Origin: Paraburkholderia kururiensis
GTDB lineage: Bacteria > Pseudomonadota > Gammaproteobacteria > Burkholderiales > Burkholderiaceae
Reading direction: 5' to 3'
Assembly: GCF_034424375.1 (NCBI RefSeq)
Contig: NZ_CP139965.1
Coordinates: 6,448,001 to 6,512,000 of the forward strand
DNA: 64,000 nucleotides
This document shows positions 1-8,117 of this stretch, in pieces. The notes beneath the pieces are model-generated. The model saw nothing but the letters and a program-made list of their open reading frames with translations. It made no database searches and was not told where the DNA came from. How positions within the stretch are numbered: position 1 is the stretch's first letter; the number at the start of each line of letters is the position of its first letter. A program made the position numbers and the translations under genes.

Positions 1-893
1 TCGCCCTTGCCATCGCGGTCGCGCTGACCGTGTCGATCATCAGCTTCGCGCTGTTGCATCTCTCCGGTGACCTCGCCACGGCCATCGCGGGACCGGAAGC
101 CACGGCCGCTCAGGTGGAAACGCTGCGCCACCAGTTCGGGCTGGATCGCCCCGTCACCTCGCAGTATCTCGACTGGCTCTGGCATGCGGTTCATCTCGAC
201 TTCGGGCGCTCGTTTTTCTTCCAGTCGTCGGTGGTCGATCTGATTGCGGAGCGGCTGCCCGTCACGCTCAAGCTCGGCGGCATCGCACTGGCTATCGCCG
301 TGCTGGTTGCGATTCCGCTCGGTGTAGCGGCCGCCCTGTATCGCGACACCTGGGTAGACCGGCTCGCACTGTTCGTCGCCGTGATCGGCCAGGCCATGCC
401 GAGCTTCTGGTTCGGCCTCACGCTGATCCTTGTCTTCGCGGTCGGACTCAAGTGGCTGCCCGTGGCGGGCAACGGCAGCTGGCAACATTTCGTACTCCCG
501 TCCATCGCGCTCGGCTATTACGCTACGCCCGCCATGATGCGGCTGACGCGCACGGGCATGCTCGACGTACTCGGCGCCGACTACATCCGCACCGCACGCG
601 CCAAAGGTCTCACGCCGGCACGCGTCGTGATCCGCCATGCGTTGCGCAATGCGCTGATTCCCGTTGTCGCGCTCGCGGCCGTCGAACTCGGCTTCATGCT
701 GGGCGGGTCCGTCGTGATCGAATCGGTGTTCTCGCTGCAGGGGCTCGGCCAGCTTGCCTGGGACGCCATTGCGCGCAACGACTTTCCCGTCGTTCAGGCA
801 GTTGTCCTGATCATCGCGATGTTCTACATCGGCCTCACGTTTTTCGCCGACGTCGCCAACGCGGCGCTCGATCCTCGCCTTCGCACGCGCTAG
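1..893 (+). CDS. Peptide/nickel-type ABC transporter permease, DppB-like (5' end cut by window)
   Basis: Inner-membrane permease of a peptide/opine/nickel importer. The frame is open from base 3, where it already encodes a hydrophobic helix (ALAIAVALTVSII), so the true start lies upstream; the GTG at 30 is not a credible start. Later come several membrane segments and the EAA coupling loop, DYIRTARAKGLTPARVV, which docks with the ATPases. It ends 9 bp before the next permease and opens an operon of permease, permease, ATPase, ATPase and M20 peptidase. Family assignment is confident; the substrate is not known. Confidence 0.9.
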   Translation, partial: ALAIAVALTVSIISFALLHLSGDLATAIAGPEATAAQVETLRHQFGLDRPVTSQYLDWLWHAVHLDFGRSFFFQSSVVDLIAERLPVTLKLGGIALAIAVLVAIPLGVAAALYRDTWVDRLALFVAVIGQAMPSFWFGLTLILVFAVGLKWLPVAGNGSWQHFVLPSIALGYYATPAMMRLTRTGMLDVLGADYIRTARAKGLTPARVVIRHALRNALIPVVALAAVELGFMLGGSVVIESVFSLQGLGQLAWDAIARNDFPVVQAVVLIIAMFYIGLTFFADVANAALDPRLRTR

Positions 894-902
894 GAGCCGC
901 CC

Positions 903-1808
903 ATGTCATCGCCTTCGCGACTGCCCGCACTCGCCGCCGACGCTGCCCTCGCCCTGCCGCCGCGCCGGCACACCCTGCATCGGCTGCTCGGTCATCGCAG
1001 CCTTGCGTTCGGCGCGGTGCTGCTCGCGCTTATCGTCACCGGGGCCGCGCTGGCGCCCGTGCTCGCGCCGTACGACCCGTATGCGCAGGACCTGGCGAGC
1101 CGCCTCCTGCCTCCCGTCTGGAATCCGCGCGGCAGCTGGCTGCACGTGCTCGGCACGGACAAGCTGGGCCGCGACTATCTGAGCCGACTGCTCTACGGCG
1201 CGCGCGTTTCGCTCGTGATCGGCGCGTGCGCGGCGTCGCTTTCCGCGTTGATCGGCACCACGCTCGGCGTGCTGGCAGGCTACTTCGGCGGACGCGTCGA
1301 TGCGGCAATCAGTTACGTCATCACCACGCGGCTCGCCATGCCCGTGGTGCTCGTGGCGCTCGCCATGTCGTCGCTGATCGGTGGGTCGCTCAAAACGGTG
1401 ATCCTGCTGCTGGGGCTGTTGCTGTGGGACCGCTTCGCGGTGGTGTCCCGCTCCGTTGCGCAACAGTTGCGCGACGCCGAATTCATCGCGGCCGCGCGTG
1501 CTGTAGGTGCGTCCATGCCGTACATTTTGTTGCGCGAACTGCTGCCGAACATCGCGGGTGCGTTGATCGTCGTGGCGACGCTCGAAATGGCACACGCCAT
1601 CCTGCTCGAAGCCACGCTCTCGTTCCTCGGTCTCGGCGTGCCGCCGCCCATGCCGTCGTGGGGCCTCATGATTTCCGAGGGCAAGGCCTACATGTTCTTT
1701 CAGCCCTGGGTGATCCTCATTCCGGGCGCGGCGCTTGCGCTCACCGTGCTCGCCATCAACCTGGTGGGCGACGGCATGCGCGACCTCACCACGCCCGACG
1801 GCCGCTAG
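903..1808 (+). CDS. Peptide/nickel-type ABC transporter permease, DppC-like
   Basis: Second inner-membrane permease, 301 aa, the usual DppC/OppC length. A first membrane helix lies near residues 35-60. The segment LGTDKLGRDYLSRLLYGAR is the family hallmark after the first periplasmic loop, and the EAA loop reads EFIAAARAVGASMPYILLRE. It should pair with the upstream DppB-like subunit. ATG at 903 lies close behind the upstream stop, and the ATPase gene starts 25 bp downstream. Confidence 0.92.
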   Translation: MSSPSRLPALAADAALALPPRRHTLHRLLGHRSLAFGAVLLALIVTGAALAPVLAPYDPYAQDLASRLLPPVWNPRGSWLHVLGTDKLGRDYLSRLLYGARVSLVIGACAASLSALIGTTLGVLAGYFGGRVDAAISYVITTRLAMPVVLVALAMSSLIGGSLKTVILLLGLLLWDRFAVVSRSVAQQLRDAEFIAAARAVGASMPYILLRELLPNIAGALIVVATLEMAHAILLEATLSFLGLGVPPPMPSWGLMISEGKAYMFFQPWVILIPGAALALTVLAINLVGDGMRDLTTPDGR

Positions 1809-1833
1809 GCGATCACTCATAAAGGAACGCGCC

Positions 1834-2823
1834 ATGAGCCTGTTGCTCGACGTCGAAAACCTGCGGGTCGATCTGCCCACGCCCAACGGCACACTGCACG
1901 CGGTGCGCGGCATCGACTTTCACATCGCGCGCGGCGAGACGCTTTGCATCGTGGGCGAATCGGGCTGCGGCAAGTCGATGACGTCGCTCGCGCTGATGGG
2001 TCTGCTGCCGCGCCGCGCGACGCGGCAGGCGACGCGCCTTGCCTTCGACGGCACCGATCTGCTCGCGCTCGACGACCGCGCCATGGGCCGCCTGCGCGGC
2101 AACCGCATTGCGATGGTCTTTCAGGAGCCCATGACATCGCTGAATCCGTCGTACACGCTCGGCAACCAGTTGTGCGAAGCGTTGCGCCAGCACCGCAAGG
2201 TGACGCATCGCGCAGCGCGCGACCGCGCGGTCTACCTGCTCGAACGGACGGGCGTCACGAACGCCGCAGAGCGGCTCGGCCAGTATCCGCACCAGCTCTC
2301 GGGCGGCTTGCGCCAGCGCGTCATGATCGCCATGGCGTTGATGTGCGAGCCCGACCTGATCGTGGCCGACGAGCCCACCACCGCGCTCGACGTCACGATT
2401 CAGGCGCAAATCCTGCACATGCTGCGCGAGTTGCAGCAGGAAATGGGGGCGGCCGTGCTCTTCATCACGCACGACCTCGGCGTGGTCTCGCGCATCGCGG
2501 ATCGCGTCGCCGTGATGTACGCGGGGCAGATCGTCGAAACAGCTTCGGCAAGCGATCTCTTCGCGCAGCCCAGCCACCCTTATACGCGCGGGCTGCTCAA
2601 TTGCATTCCGGTGCGCGGCAAGACGCGGCCCGGCAGCCGGCTCGAAGCGATACCCGGCGTCGTGCCGTCGCTCGTGGGCGAATTTTCGGGCTGCGCATTC
2701 CGCAATCGCTGTCCGCAGGCACACGAGGCGTGCCTGCAAACGCCTGCGCTTGCCGCGGTGGACGCGCAGCATCTTTCGCGTTGCGTGCTGTCCGCGCGCG
2801 CACCTGCCGAGGTGACGTCATGA
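1834..2823 (+). CDS. Oligopeptide ABC transporter ATP-binding protein, DppD-like
   Basis: Cytoplasmic ATPase of the importer, 329 aa. The ATG at 1834 is preceded by AAAGGA at 1821-1826; an in-frame extension back to 1735 overlaps the permease and is not needed. Visible motifs are Walker A GESGCGKS, signature LSGGLRQRV and Walker B IVADEPTTALD. The C-terminal oligopeptide/dipeptide ABC extension carries cysteines (GCAFRNRCPQAHEAC), which in this family can bind an Fe-S cluster. The stop overlaps the next start as ATGA, suggesting translational coupling. Confidence 0.93.
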   Translation: MSLLLDVENLRVDLPTPNGTLHAVRGIDFHIARGETLCIVGESGCGKSMTSLALMGLLPRRATRQATRLAFDGTDLLALDDRAMGRLRGNRIAMVFQEPMTSLNPSYTLGNQLCEALRQHRKVTHRAARDRAVYLLERTGVTNAAERLGQYPHQLSGGLRQRVMIAMALMCEPDLIVADEPTTALDVTIQAQILHMLRELQQEMGAAVLFITHDLGVVSRIADRVAVMYAGQIVETASASDLFAQPSHPYTRGLLNCIPVRGKTRPGSRLEAIPGVVPSLVGEFSGCAFRNRCPQAHEACLQTPALAAVDAQHLSRCVLSARAPAEVTS

Positions 2824-3746
2824 ACGCCGTCGCACATTCGTTTCCCTCCATCCCCGCCCGAGCCGACCGGCTGCCTCACGCAATCGAGGCCAATACGGCG
2901 GCCATCGCGAACCGCGACATCGCGCTCGAACTGTGCGCACTTACGCGCACCTTCGAACTGGGCCGTGGCTTCTTTCGCGCACCGCGCGTATTGAAGGCGG
3001 TCGACGACGTTTCGCTGAGGCTCTATCGCGGCGAAACGCTGGGCCTCGTCGGCGAATCGGGTTGCGGCAAGAGCACGCTCGCGAAGATGCTGCTGGGTCT
3101 CGTCACGCCCACCGCGGGCAGCATTCTCGTGGACGGCCGACAGATCGATCCGCGCGGCGTGCGACAGCTGGCGCAGCGCATCCAGCCCGTTTTTCAGGAT
3201 CCCTACTCATCGCTTAATCCGCGCAAGACAGTGGCGCAGATCGTCGGGTTGCCGCTGTGGCTTCACAAGCGCGGCACGGCCGCCCAACAGGCTGCGGAAG
3301 TCAAACGCATGCTGGACCTCGTCGGCATGCCCGAGCGCACGCACGGGCAGTATCCGAATCAGCTTTCGGGCGGCCAGCGGCAACGCGTGGCGATTGCCCG
3401 CGCGCTGATCCTGCGGCCCGCCATCCTGATCTGCGACGAACCGACGTCGGCGCTCGACGTCTCCGTGCAGGCGCAAATTCTCAATCTGCTGCTCGATCTG
3501 AAAGCCGAGTTCGGGCTCAGCTATCTGTTCATCAGCCACGACCTGGGCGTGGTGGAGCATCTGGCGGACCGCGTCGCCGTGATGTATCGCGGCAGCATCG
3601 TGGAGCAGAACAGCTGCGAGCAGATCTTCTCGAACCCCACGCATCCGTACACCCGTGCGCTGCTTTCCTCGGTTTTGACGCCCGTGCCGGGGCTCGGCCT
3701 GCCCAGCCCCGGCGCGCTTCACGCAGCGCCCCTCTCTGGAGACTGA
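2820..3746 (+). CDS. Oligopeptide ABC transporter ATP-binding protein, DppF-like
   Basis: Second ATPase, 308 aa, starting at an ATGA overlap with its partner. Motifs are Walker A GESGCGKST, signature LSGGQRQRVAIARAL, Walker B LICDEPTSALD and the H-loop ISHDLGVV. The N-terminus has about 45 residues before the first strand of the ATPase core, and the short C-terminal extension lacks the cysteine cluster of the DppD-like subunit. It probably forms a heterodimer with the 1834-2823 product and powers the two permeases. Confidence 0.92.
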   Translation: MNAVAHSFPSIPARADRLPHAIEANTAAIANRDIALELCALTRTFELGRGFFRAPRVLKAVDDVSLRLYRGETLGLVGESGCGKSTLAKMLLGLVTPTAGSILVDGRQIDPRGVRQLAQRIQPVFQDPYSSLNPRKTVAQIVGLPLWLHKRGTAAQQAAEVKRMLDLVGMPERTHGQYPNQLSGGQRQRVAIARALILRPAILICDEPTSALDVSVQAQILNLLLDLKAEFGLSYLFISHDLGVVEHLADRVAVMYRGSIVEQNSCEQIFSNPTHPYTRALLSSVLTPVPGLGLPSPGALHAAPLSGD

Positions 3747-3750
3747 CACG

Positions 3751-5160
3751 ATGAGCCGTAGCCGCGCCATCGACATGGCCACTTCCTACTTCGACGACGG
3801 TCGATTCATGCGCGTGCTGGACGAGCGCGTCGCCATGCGCACCGAAAGCCAGTTGCCCGATTCGCAGCCCGCGCTCTACGCGTATCTGCGCGAGCAGATG
3901 GTGCCCGCGCTCGCGGCGCTCGGTTTCACGTCGCGCATCGTCGACAACCCCGTGCCCGGCAAGAGCCCCTTCCTGCTCGCCGAGCGTATCGAAGATCCGG
4001 CCGCGCTCACCGTGCTGACCTACGGGCACGGCGACGTCGTGCCGGGACACGACGCGCAGTGGCGCGAAGGGCTCGCGCCCTGGCGCGTCGTCGTGGACGG
4101 CGACCGCTGGTACGGACGCGGCACGGCCGACAACAAAGGGCAACACACGATCAACCTCGCCGCGCTGGAACAGGTGATCGAAGCACGCGGCGGGCGCCTT
4201 GGCTACAACGTGAAGGCCATCATCGAAATGGGCGAGGAAACCGGCTCGCCCGGTCTCGCCGAAGTGTGCGCGCAACACCGCGAAGCGCTCGCCGCGGACG
4301 TGTTCATCGCATCGGACGGTCCGCGCGTGGCAGCCACGCGCCCCACGCTCTTTCTCGGCTCGCGCGGCAATTTCAATTTCACGCTGCAAATCAAGCTGCG
4401 CGACGGCGCGCATCATTCGGGCAACTGGGGCGGGCTGCTGCGCAGCCCCGGCATTCGCCTCGCCAACGCGCTTGCCACGATGGTCGATGCGCACGGCCGC
4501 ATCCTGGTGAAAGGGCTTCTGCCCGAAACGCTGCCGGAAAGCGTGCGCGAAGCGTTGCGCACGATCGAAGTGGGCGGCGGCCCGAACGACCCCGAGATCG
4601 ATCCCGCATGGGGCGAGCCGGACCTCACGCCCGCGGAGCGCGTGTTCGCGTGGAATTCGCTGGAAATACTGGCGTTTCGCACCGGCAATCCCGACGCGCC
4701 CGTGAACGCGATACCGGGCCACGCCGTCGCGTATTGCCAGCTGCGCTACGTCGTGGGCACGGACACCGCCAATCTCGTGCATCACATTCGCGAGCACCTG
4801 GACGCCTACGGCTTCACCGAGATCGACGTCTCGGAACGCGGCACGCGCATGGCCGCGACGCGGCTCGACCCCGACGATGCGTGGGTACGCTGGTGCCTCG
4901 CGTCGATACAGCACACCACGGGCGAAGCGCCCGCACTGCTGCCGAACCTGGGCGGGTCGCTGCCCAACGACGTCTTCGCGCACATTCTCGGCTTGCCCAC
5001 GCTGTGGGTGCCGCACTCGTACGCGGCCTGCTCACAGCACGCGCCGAACGAGCATCTGCTTGCCAGCATCGCACGCCAGTCGTTGCAGATCATGGCCGGA
5101 CTGTTCTGGGACCTCGCCGAACAAGGACCGGCCATTCGCGAGCAGAAACACGTGGCATGA
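3751..5160 (+). CDS. M20 family metallopeptidase (dipeptidase/amidohydrolase)
   Basis: 469-aa cytoplasmic zinc hydrolase of the M20 (ArgE/DapE/carboxypeptidase G2) family. Likely metal ligands are H93 and D95 in TYGHGDVVPG, D127 in RGTADNKG, and E162/E163 in EMGEETGSPG, where one glutamate is the general base; a C-terminal HSYAACSQHAPNEH supplies a histidine. The gene begins 4 bp after the ATPase stop, so it is almost certainly the last gene of the peptide-import operon. Inference: it hydrolyses the imported peptide or N-acyl amino acid. Confidence 0.9.
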   Translation: MSRSRAIDMATSYFDDGRFMRVLDERVAMRTESQLPDSQPALYAYLREQMVPALAALGFTSRIVDNPVPGKSPFLLAERIEDPAALTVLTYGHGDVVPGHDAQWREGLAPWRVVVDGDRWYGRGTADNKGQHTINLAALEQVIEARGGRLGYNVKAIIEMGEETGSPGLAEVCAQHREALAADVFIASDGPRVAATRPTLFLGSRGNFNFTLQIKLRDGAHHSGNWGGLLRSPGIRLANALATMVDAHGRILVKGLLPETLPESVREALRTIEVGGGPNDPEIDPAWGEPDLTPAERVFAWNSLEILAFRTGNPDAPVNAIPGHAVAYCQLRYVVGTDTANLVHHIREHLDAYGFTEIDVSERGTRMAATRLDPDDAWVRWCLASIQHTTGEAPALLPNLGGSLPNDVFAHILGLPTLWVPHSYAACSQHAPNEHLLASIARQSLQIMAGLFWDLAEQGPAIREQKHVA

Positions 5161-5168
5161 ATCGGGCG

Positions 5169-5186
5169 GCCGCGCGAACGCGCGGC
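5169..5186. terminator. Hairpin between convergent genes
   Basis: A 7-bp perfect stem (GCCGCGC/GCGCGGC) with a GAAC loop fills the 27-bp gap between the M20 peptidase stop and the stop of the minus-strand small membrane protein. Its position fits a bidirectional terminator; there is no long T-run on either strand. Confidence 0.45.
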
Positions 5187-5187
5187 T

Positions 5188-5343
5188 TCATCCGCAAAAC
5201 GACAGGCCTGTCAGCAACGAAACGAGCGCGGCCGGCGTGAGGTAGCCCTCGAAGCACCACACGATGAAGGCGACGAAAACCGCGAAGCCGATCGCCGCCA
5301 GCGGCGCGCGGCCGTCCCGCACGATGCGTGCGGCCGCTCTCAT
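5188..5343 (-). CDS. Small single-pass membrane protein coupled to MFS gene
   Basis: 51-aa protein, MRAAARIVRDGRAPLAAIG at the start, then an aromatic/hydrophobic membrane segment at about residues 17-31 (FAVFVAFIVWCFEGYL) and a second hydrophobic stretch to the end. It starts at 5343 in an ATGA overlap with the stop of the upstream MFS transporter (stop 5345-5343), which is the main evidence that it is translated. The N-terminus is basic, so it probably stays cytoplasmic. Function unknown; it could be an accessory subunit of the transporter. It is shorter than most automatic gene-calling cut-offs. Confidence 0.65.
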   Translation of the reverse strand: MRAAARIVRDGRAPLAAIGFAVFVAFIVWCFEGYLTPAALVSLLTGLSFCG

Positions 5344-6590
5344 CACGCCGCCTGAACGAGAGGCCGTGCGCGTTGTGCCACACGCGCATCGTCGATGGGC
5401 AGATGCAGCACGCCGGCCACCACGCCCAGCGCCGCCGCGCCATACCAGAGCATGTCGTACGAGTGCGTCGCATCGTAGACCACGCCGCCCAGCCACACGC
5501 CAAAGAAACTGCCCAGCTGGTGGCCCAGAAACACGAAGCCGAACAGTGTGGTGATGTACTTCACGCCGAACACCTGCGAGACGATGCCGTTCGTAAGCGG
5601 CACCGTGCCGAGCCAGATGAGCCCCATGACGAACGAGAACACGTAAAGGCTCACCGGCGTGAGCGGCAACACGACGAACATCAGCATGGCCGCCGCGCGC
5701 ACGAAGTAGATGGCGCTGAGCAGATACTTGCGCCGCAGGAAGCCGCCCGCGTAGCCGCACAGGAACGTGCCCGCGGTATTGGCGAGCGCGATGATGGCGA
5801 GCGCCGTGCTCGCATGACGTGCCGTGAGACCGTGATCGAGCAGATACGCCGGCATGTGGGAAGCGATGAAAGCCAGCTGGAAGCCGCACGCGAAGAACCC
5901 GGCGTTGAGCAGCCAGTAGCCGCGATGCGTGAGCGCCTCGCGCACGGCGGCCGCAATGGTTTGGGCCGCGCGGTCGGGGACGCCGTCGGTCTTCGCTTTC
6001 GGAACGGCAACGGGGCGGTCGCGCAGGAACGCCGCGAGCGGCGCGGTGCTCAGCATGACAAGCGCAAATACGACCGTCGCATTGCGCCAGCCGAGGCCCG
6101 TCAGCATGTCCTGCGCGAGCGGCACCATGCAAAACTGACCGAGCCCGCCTATCGTGCCCGCCACGCCCAGTGCCCAGCTACGGCGATCCGCGGGAAAGAG
6201 CCGGCTCAAGGCACCGTATACGGCGCCGAACGCGCAGCCCGAAAGCGCCACGCCCACCAGCAGGCCCGTGCCGAGCGTGTAGAAGCCGGCTGTCGCGGAA
6301 TACGCCATCACAGCGAGCCCCGCGGCATAGAGCACGGCGCCGGCGGCAATTACGCGCGCCGAGCCAAAGCGGTCGGCCACCATGCCGGTGAAGGGTTGCG
6401 ACACGCCCCAAAGCAGGTTCTGCAGCGCGAGCGCGAAGCCGAAGACTTCGCGCGACCAGCCGTGGTCGAGCGTCACGGGCATGAGGAAGAGGCCCTGCAC
6501 GTTGCGCACACCGAGCGCGGCGCCCATCACAATGCCGCCCGCCAGCACGAGCAGCCAGCGCCGCCGCCAGGCGTCTTCGGGTTCGATCAC
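5343..6590 (-). CDS. MFS transporter
   Basis: 415-aa major facilitator with about 12 membrane segments. The start is GTG at 6590, preceded on the minus strand by AAGGAG six bases upstream. N-terminal sequence around GLFLMPVTLDHGWSREVFGF and the loop MVADRFGSARV resemble the monocarboxylate/oxalate-type branch of MFS. It follows a LysR gene on the same strand and ends overlapping the 51-aa membrane protein. Substrate cannot be assigned; a role in uptake or efflux of a small organic acid is a guess from subfamily resemblance. Confidence 0.88.
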   Translation of the reverse strand: MIEPEDAWRRRWLLVLAGGIVMGAALGVRNVQGLFLMPVTLDHGWSREVFGFALALQNLLWGVSQPFTGMVADRFGSARVIAAGAVLYAAGLAVMAYSATAGFYTLGTGLLVGVALSGCAFGAVYGALSRLFPADRRSWALGVAGTIGGLGQFCMVPLAQDMLTGLGWRNATVVFALVMLSTAPLAAFLRDRPVAVPKAKTDGVPDRAAQTIAAAVREALTHRGYWLLNAGFFACGFQLAFIASHMPAYLLDHGLTARHASTALAIIALANTAGTFLCGYAGGFLRRKYLLSAIYFVRAAAMLMFVVLPLTPVSLYVFSFVMGLIWLGTVPLTNGIVSQVFGVKYITTLFGFVFLGHQLGSFFGVWLGGVVYDATHSYDMLWYGAAALGVVAGVLHLPIDDARVAQRARPLVQAA

Positions 6591-6729
6591 AGTGGTCTCC
6601 TTGAGGGTTCGTTCAGGGCTCAGATACGCATCGGCGCATTAGAGCCCTGGGAGCCACACGTCTCAACCGATTCTTTGGCATGTGCCGCATGCGCCGCATG
6701 CATGTGAAGCGCACCCCTGCGGCGACGGT

Positions 6730-7656
6730 TCAAAGCCCGGCCGTGCCCGGCGCTTCTGCGGACTTCGCCTCGCTCGCGATCCACGCTGCGACGGCCCGCA
6801 CGTCGTCGCGCGGATGTTCGTCGGCCTGGTAGAGCCAGTAGCCGTAATCGGTGGCGCGCCCGTTCGTGTCGGGTCCGATCGCCGCAAGGCGCCCTTCGGC
6901 GAGCAACGGTCCGACGAGCGGTACGCGGCCCAGCGCAATGCCTTGGCCCGCAAGCGCGGCCTGAATGACCTGATCGTACTGATTGAACCGCACGATGCTA
7001 CGAACGGGCGCGTCGGCAAGCCCGACGGAGCCGAGGTGGTCGCGCCACTGCAGGAACGGCCGGCGCGCGCCGTCGAATTCGAGCAGCACGTGCCGCGCAA
7101 GCGTGCCCGCATCCAGCTGCGTCACGGCTAGCGACGGATGCGCCACCGGCACGATCGCTTCTTCGAAAAGACGTTGCGCGCCGGCCGGGGCTCGTGCCAC
7201 GGGTGCGTAACGGATGCCGAGATCGACGCCTTCGGCCTGGAGATCGAGCGGCTTGTCCGTGGCGGCGAAGCGCACGTCGATGCCGGGATGGCGCTGCTGC
7301 AGGCGCCCCAGCCGCGGCAGCAGCCAGAGCGACGCCACGCCGATGCTCGCCGTGATGGTGACGGGGCGCCGCTGCTTCGACTGGCTCAGCAGTTCGAACA
7401 CATCCTGGAGTTGCTGCACGGCGCTGTCCGCCGCGCGAAAAAGCCGCTCGCCTTCCGGCGTAAACGAAACGGTGCGATGGCCGCGCTTGAGCAACGCGAC
7501 GCCCAGCATCTGTTCGAGCGCCTGCACCTGCCGGCTGACCGCCGACTGCGTGAGGCAGAGATCCTGTGCCGCGAGCGTGATGCTCATGCGCCGGCCCACG
7601 GCAACGAAGCCGCGCACCGGATCGAGGGAAGCCAGCCGAACGAGGGGAAGTGCCAT
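6730..7656 (-). CDS. LysR family transcriptional regulator (GcvA-like)
   Basis: 308-aa LysR-type regulator. The N-terminal winged HTH (residues about 8-65) contains FVAVGRRMSITLAAQDL and QSAVSRQVQALEQMLGVALL, typical of the GcvA/AmpR branch; the remainder is the periplasmic-binding-protein-like effector domain. ATG at 7656. It sits 140 bp upstream of the MFS gene on the same strand, so it may regulate that transporter, though LysR genes more often act on a divergent neighbour. On its other side lies the AT-rich region ahead of the glycosidase lipoprotein. Confidence 0.9.
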   Translation of the reverse strand: MALPLVRLASLDPVRGFVAVGRRMSITLAAQDLCLTQSAVSRQVQALEQMLGVALLKRGHRTVSFTPEGERLFRAADSAVQQLQDVFELLSQSKQRRPVTITASIGVASLWLLPRLGRLQQRHPGIDVRFAATDKPLDLQAEGVDLGIRYAPVARAPAGAQRLFEEAIVPVAHPSLAVTQLDAGTLARHVLLEFDGARRPFLQWRDHLGSVGLADAPVRSIVRFNQYDQVIQAALAGQGIALGRVPLVGPLLAEGRLAAIGPDTNGRATDYGYWLYQADEHPRDDVRAVAAWIASEAKSAEAPGTAGL

Positions 7657-8117
7657 GCGCGGAACTCATGCAAACGATGCGACGAGGTTGGTGGACGACG
7701 CCGCGCGAGTCAAGTCCCATTTAGCGCGGCCCCACACCGCCGAGCGTAGGGACGTGCATAAATTCGCCTGCCATGCATGCCGGCGACTTGAACCCATCAT
7801 TTACATAAAGTTACATCAATTTACTTTATTCGTACGAATTGAACAGGAAAACAGCCGAGGGACGTTATTTCTGCCGCACGCAAAAAAGTGACAGGTAACA
7901 ACGAACGAATCACTCTATTTTTCTCTTTACACATCAATAGCTTATTTTAGTTTTCAAACACCATCTAGCAAGTTCTACCGGAGAAATAACATTTCGCGAA
8001 GCGTGCCGATCCGAGACTTCTTTTACTCATTTTATTTGATTTATTAACTCGGTAATAAATAGAAAGAGGATGACCCTATACTGCGCGCCTTCGGTAATTT
8101 CATGACAGGCGCGGAAA
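7657..8117. other. AT-rich intergenic island
   Basis: 461-bp gap between the minus-strand LysR gene and the plus-strand glycosidase lipoprotein. From about 7790 to 8090 base composition turns strongly AT-rich against a GC-rich background, with runs such as TTTATTTGATTTATTAA. A good -10 hexamer, TATACT, is at 8077-8082 without a convincing -35, which would place a transcript start just ahead of the GTG at 8118. No coding frame is evident. The composition fits a regulated promoter bound by a nucleoid protein such as H-NS. Confidence 0.6.

Noticed and set aside
452..1822. Long Arg-rich open frame overlapping both permease genes
   Set aside because: It is an alternate-frame shadow of GC-rich coding sequence; the two permeases account for the region and the translation has no domain pattern.
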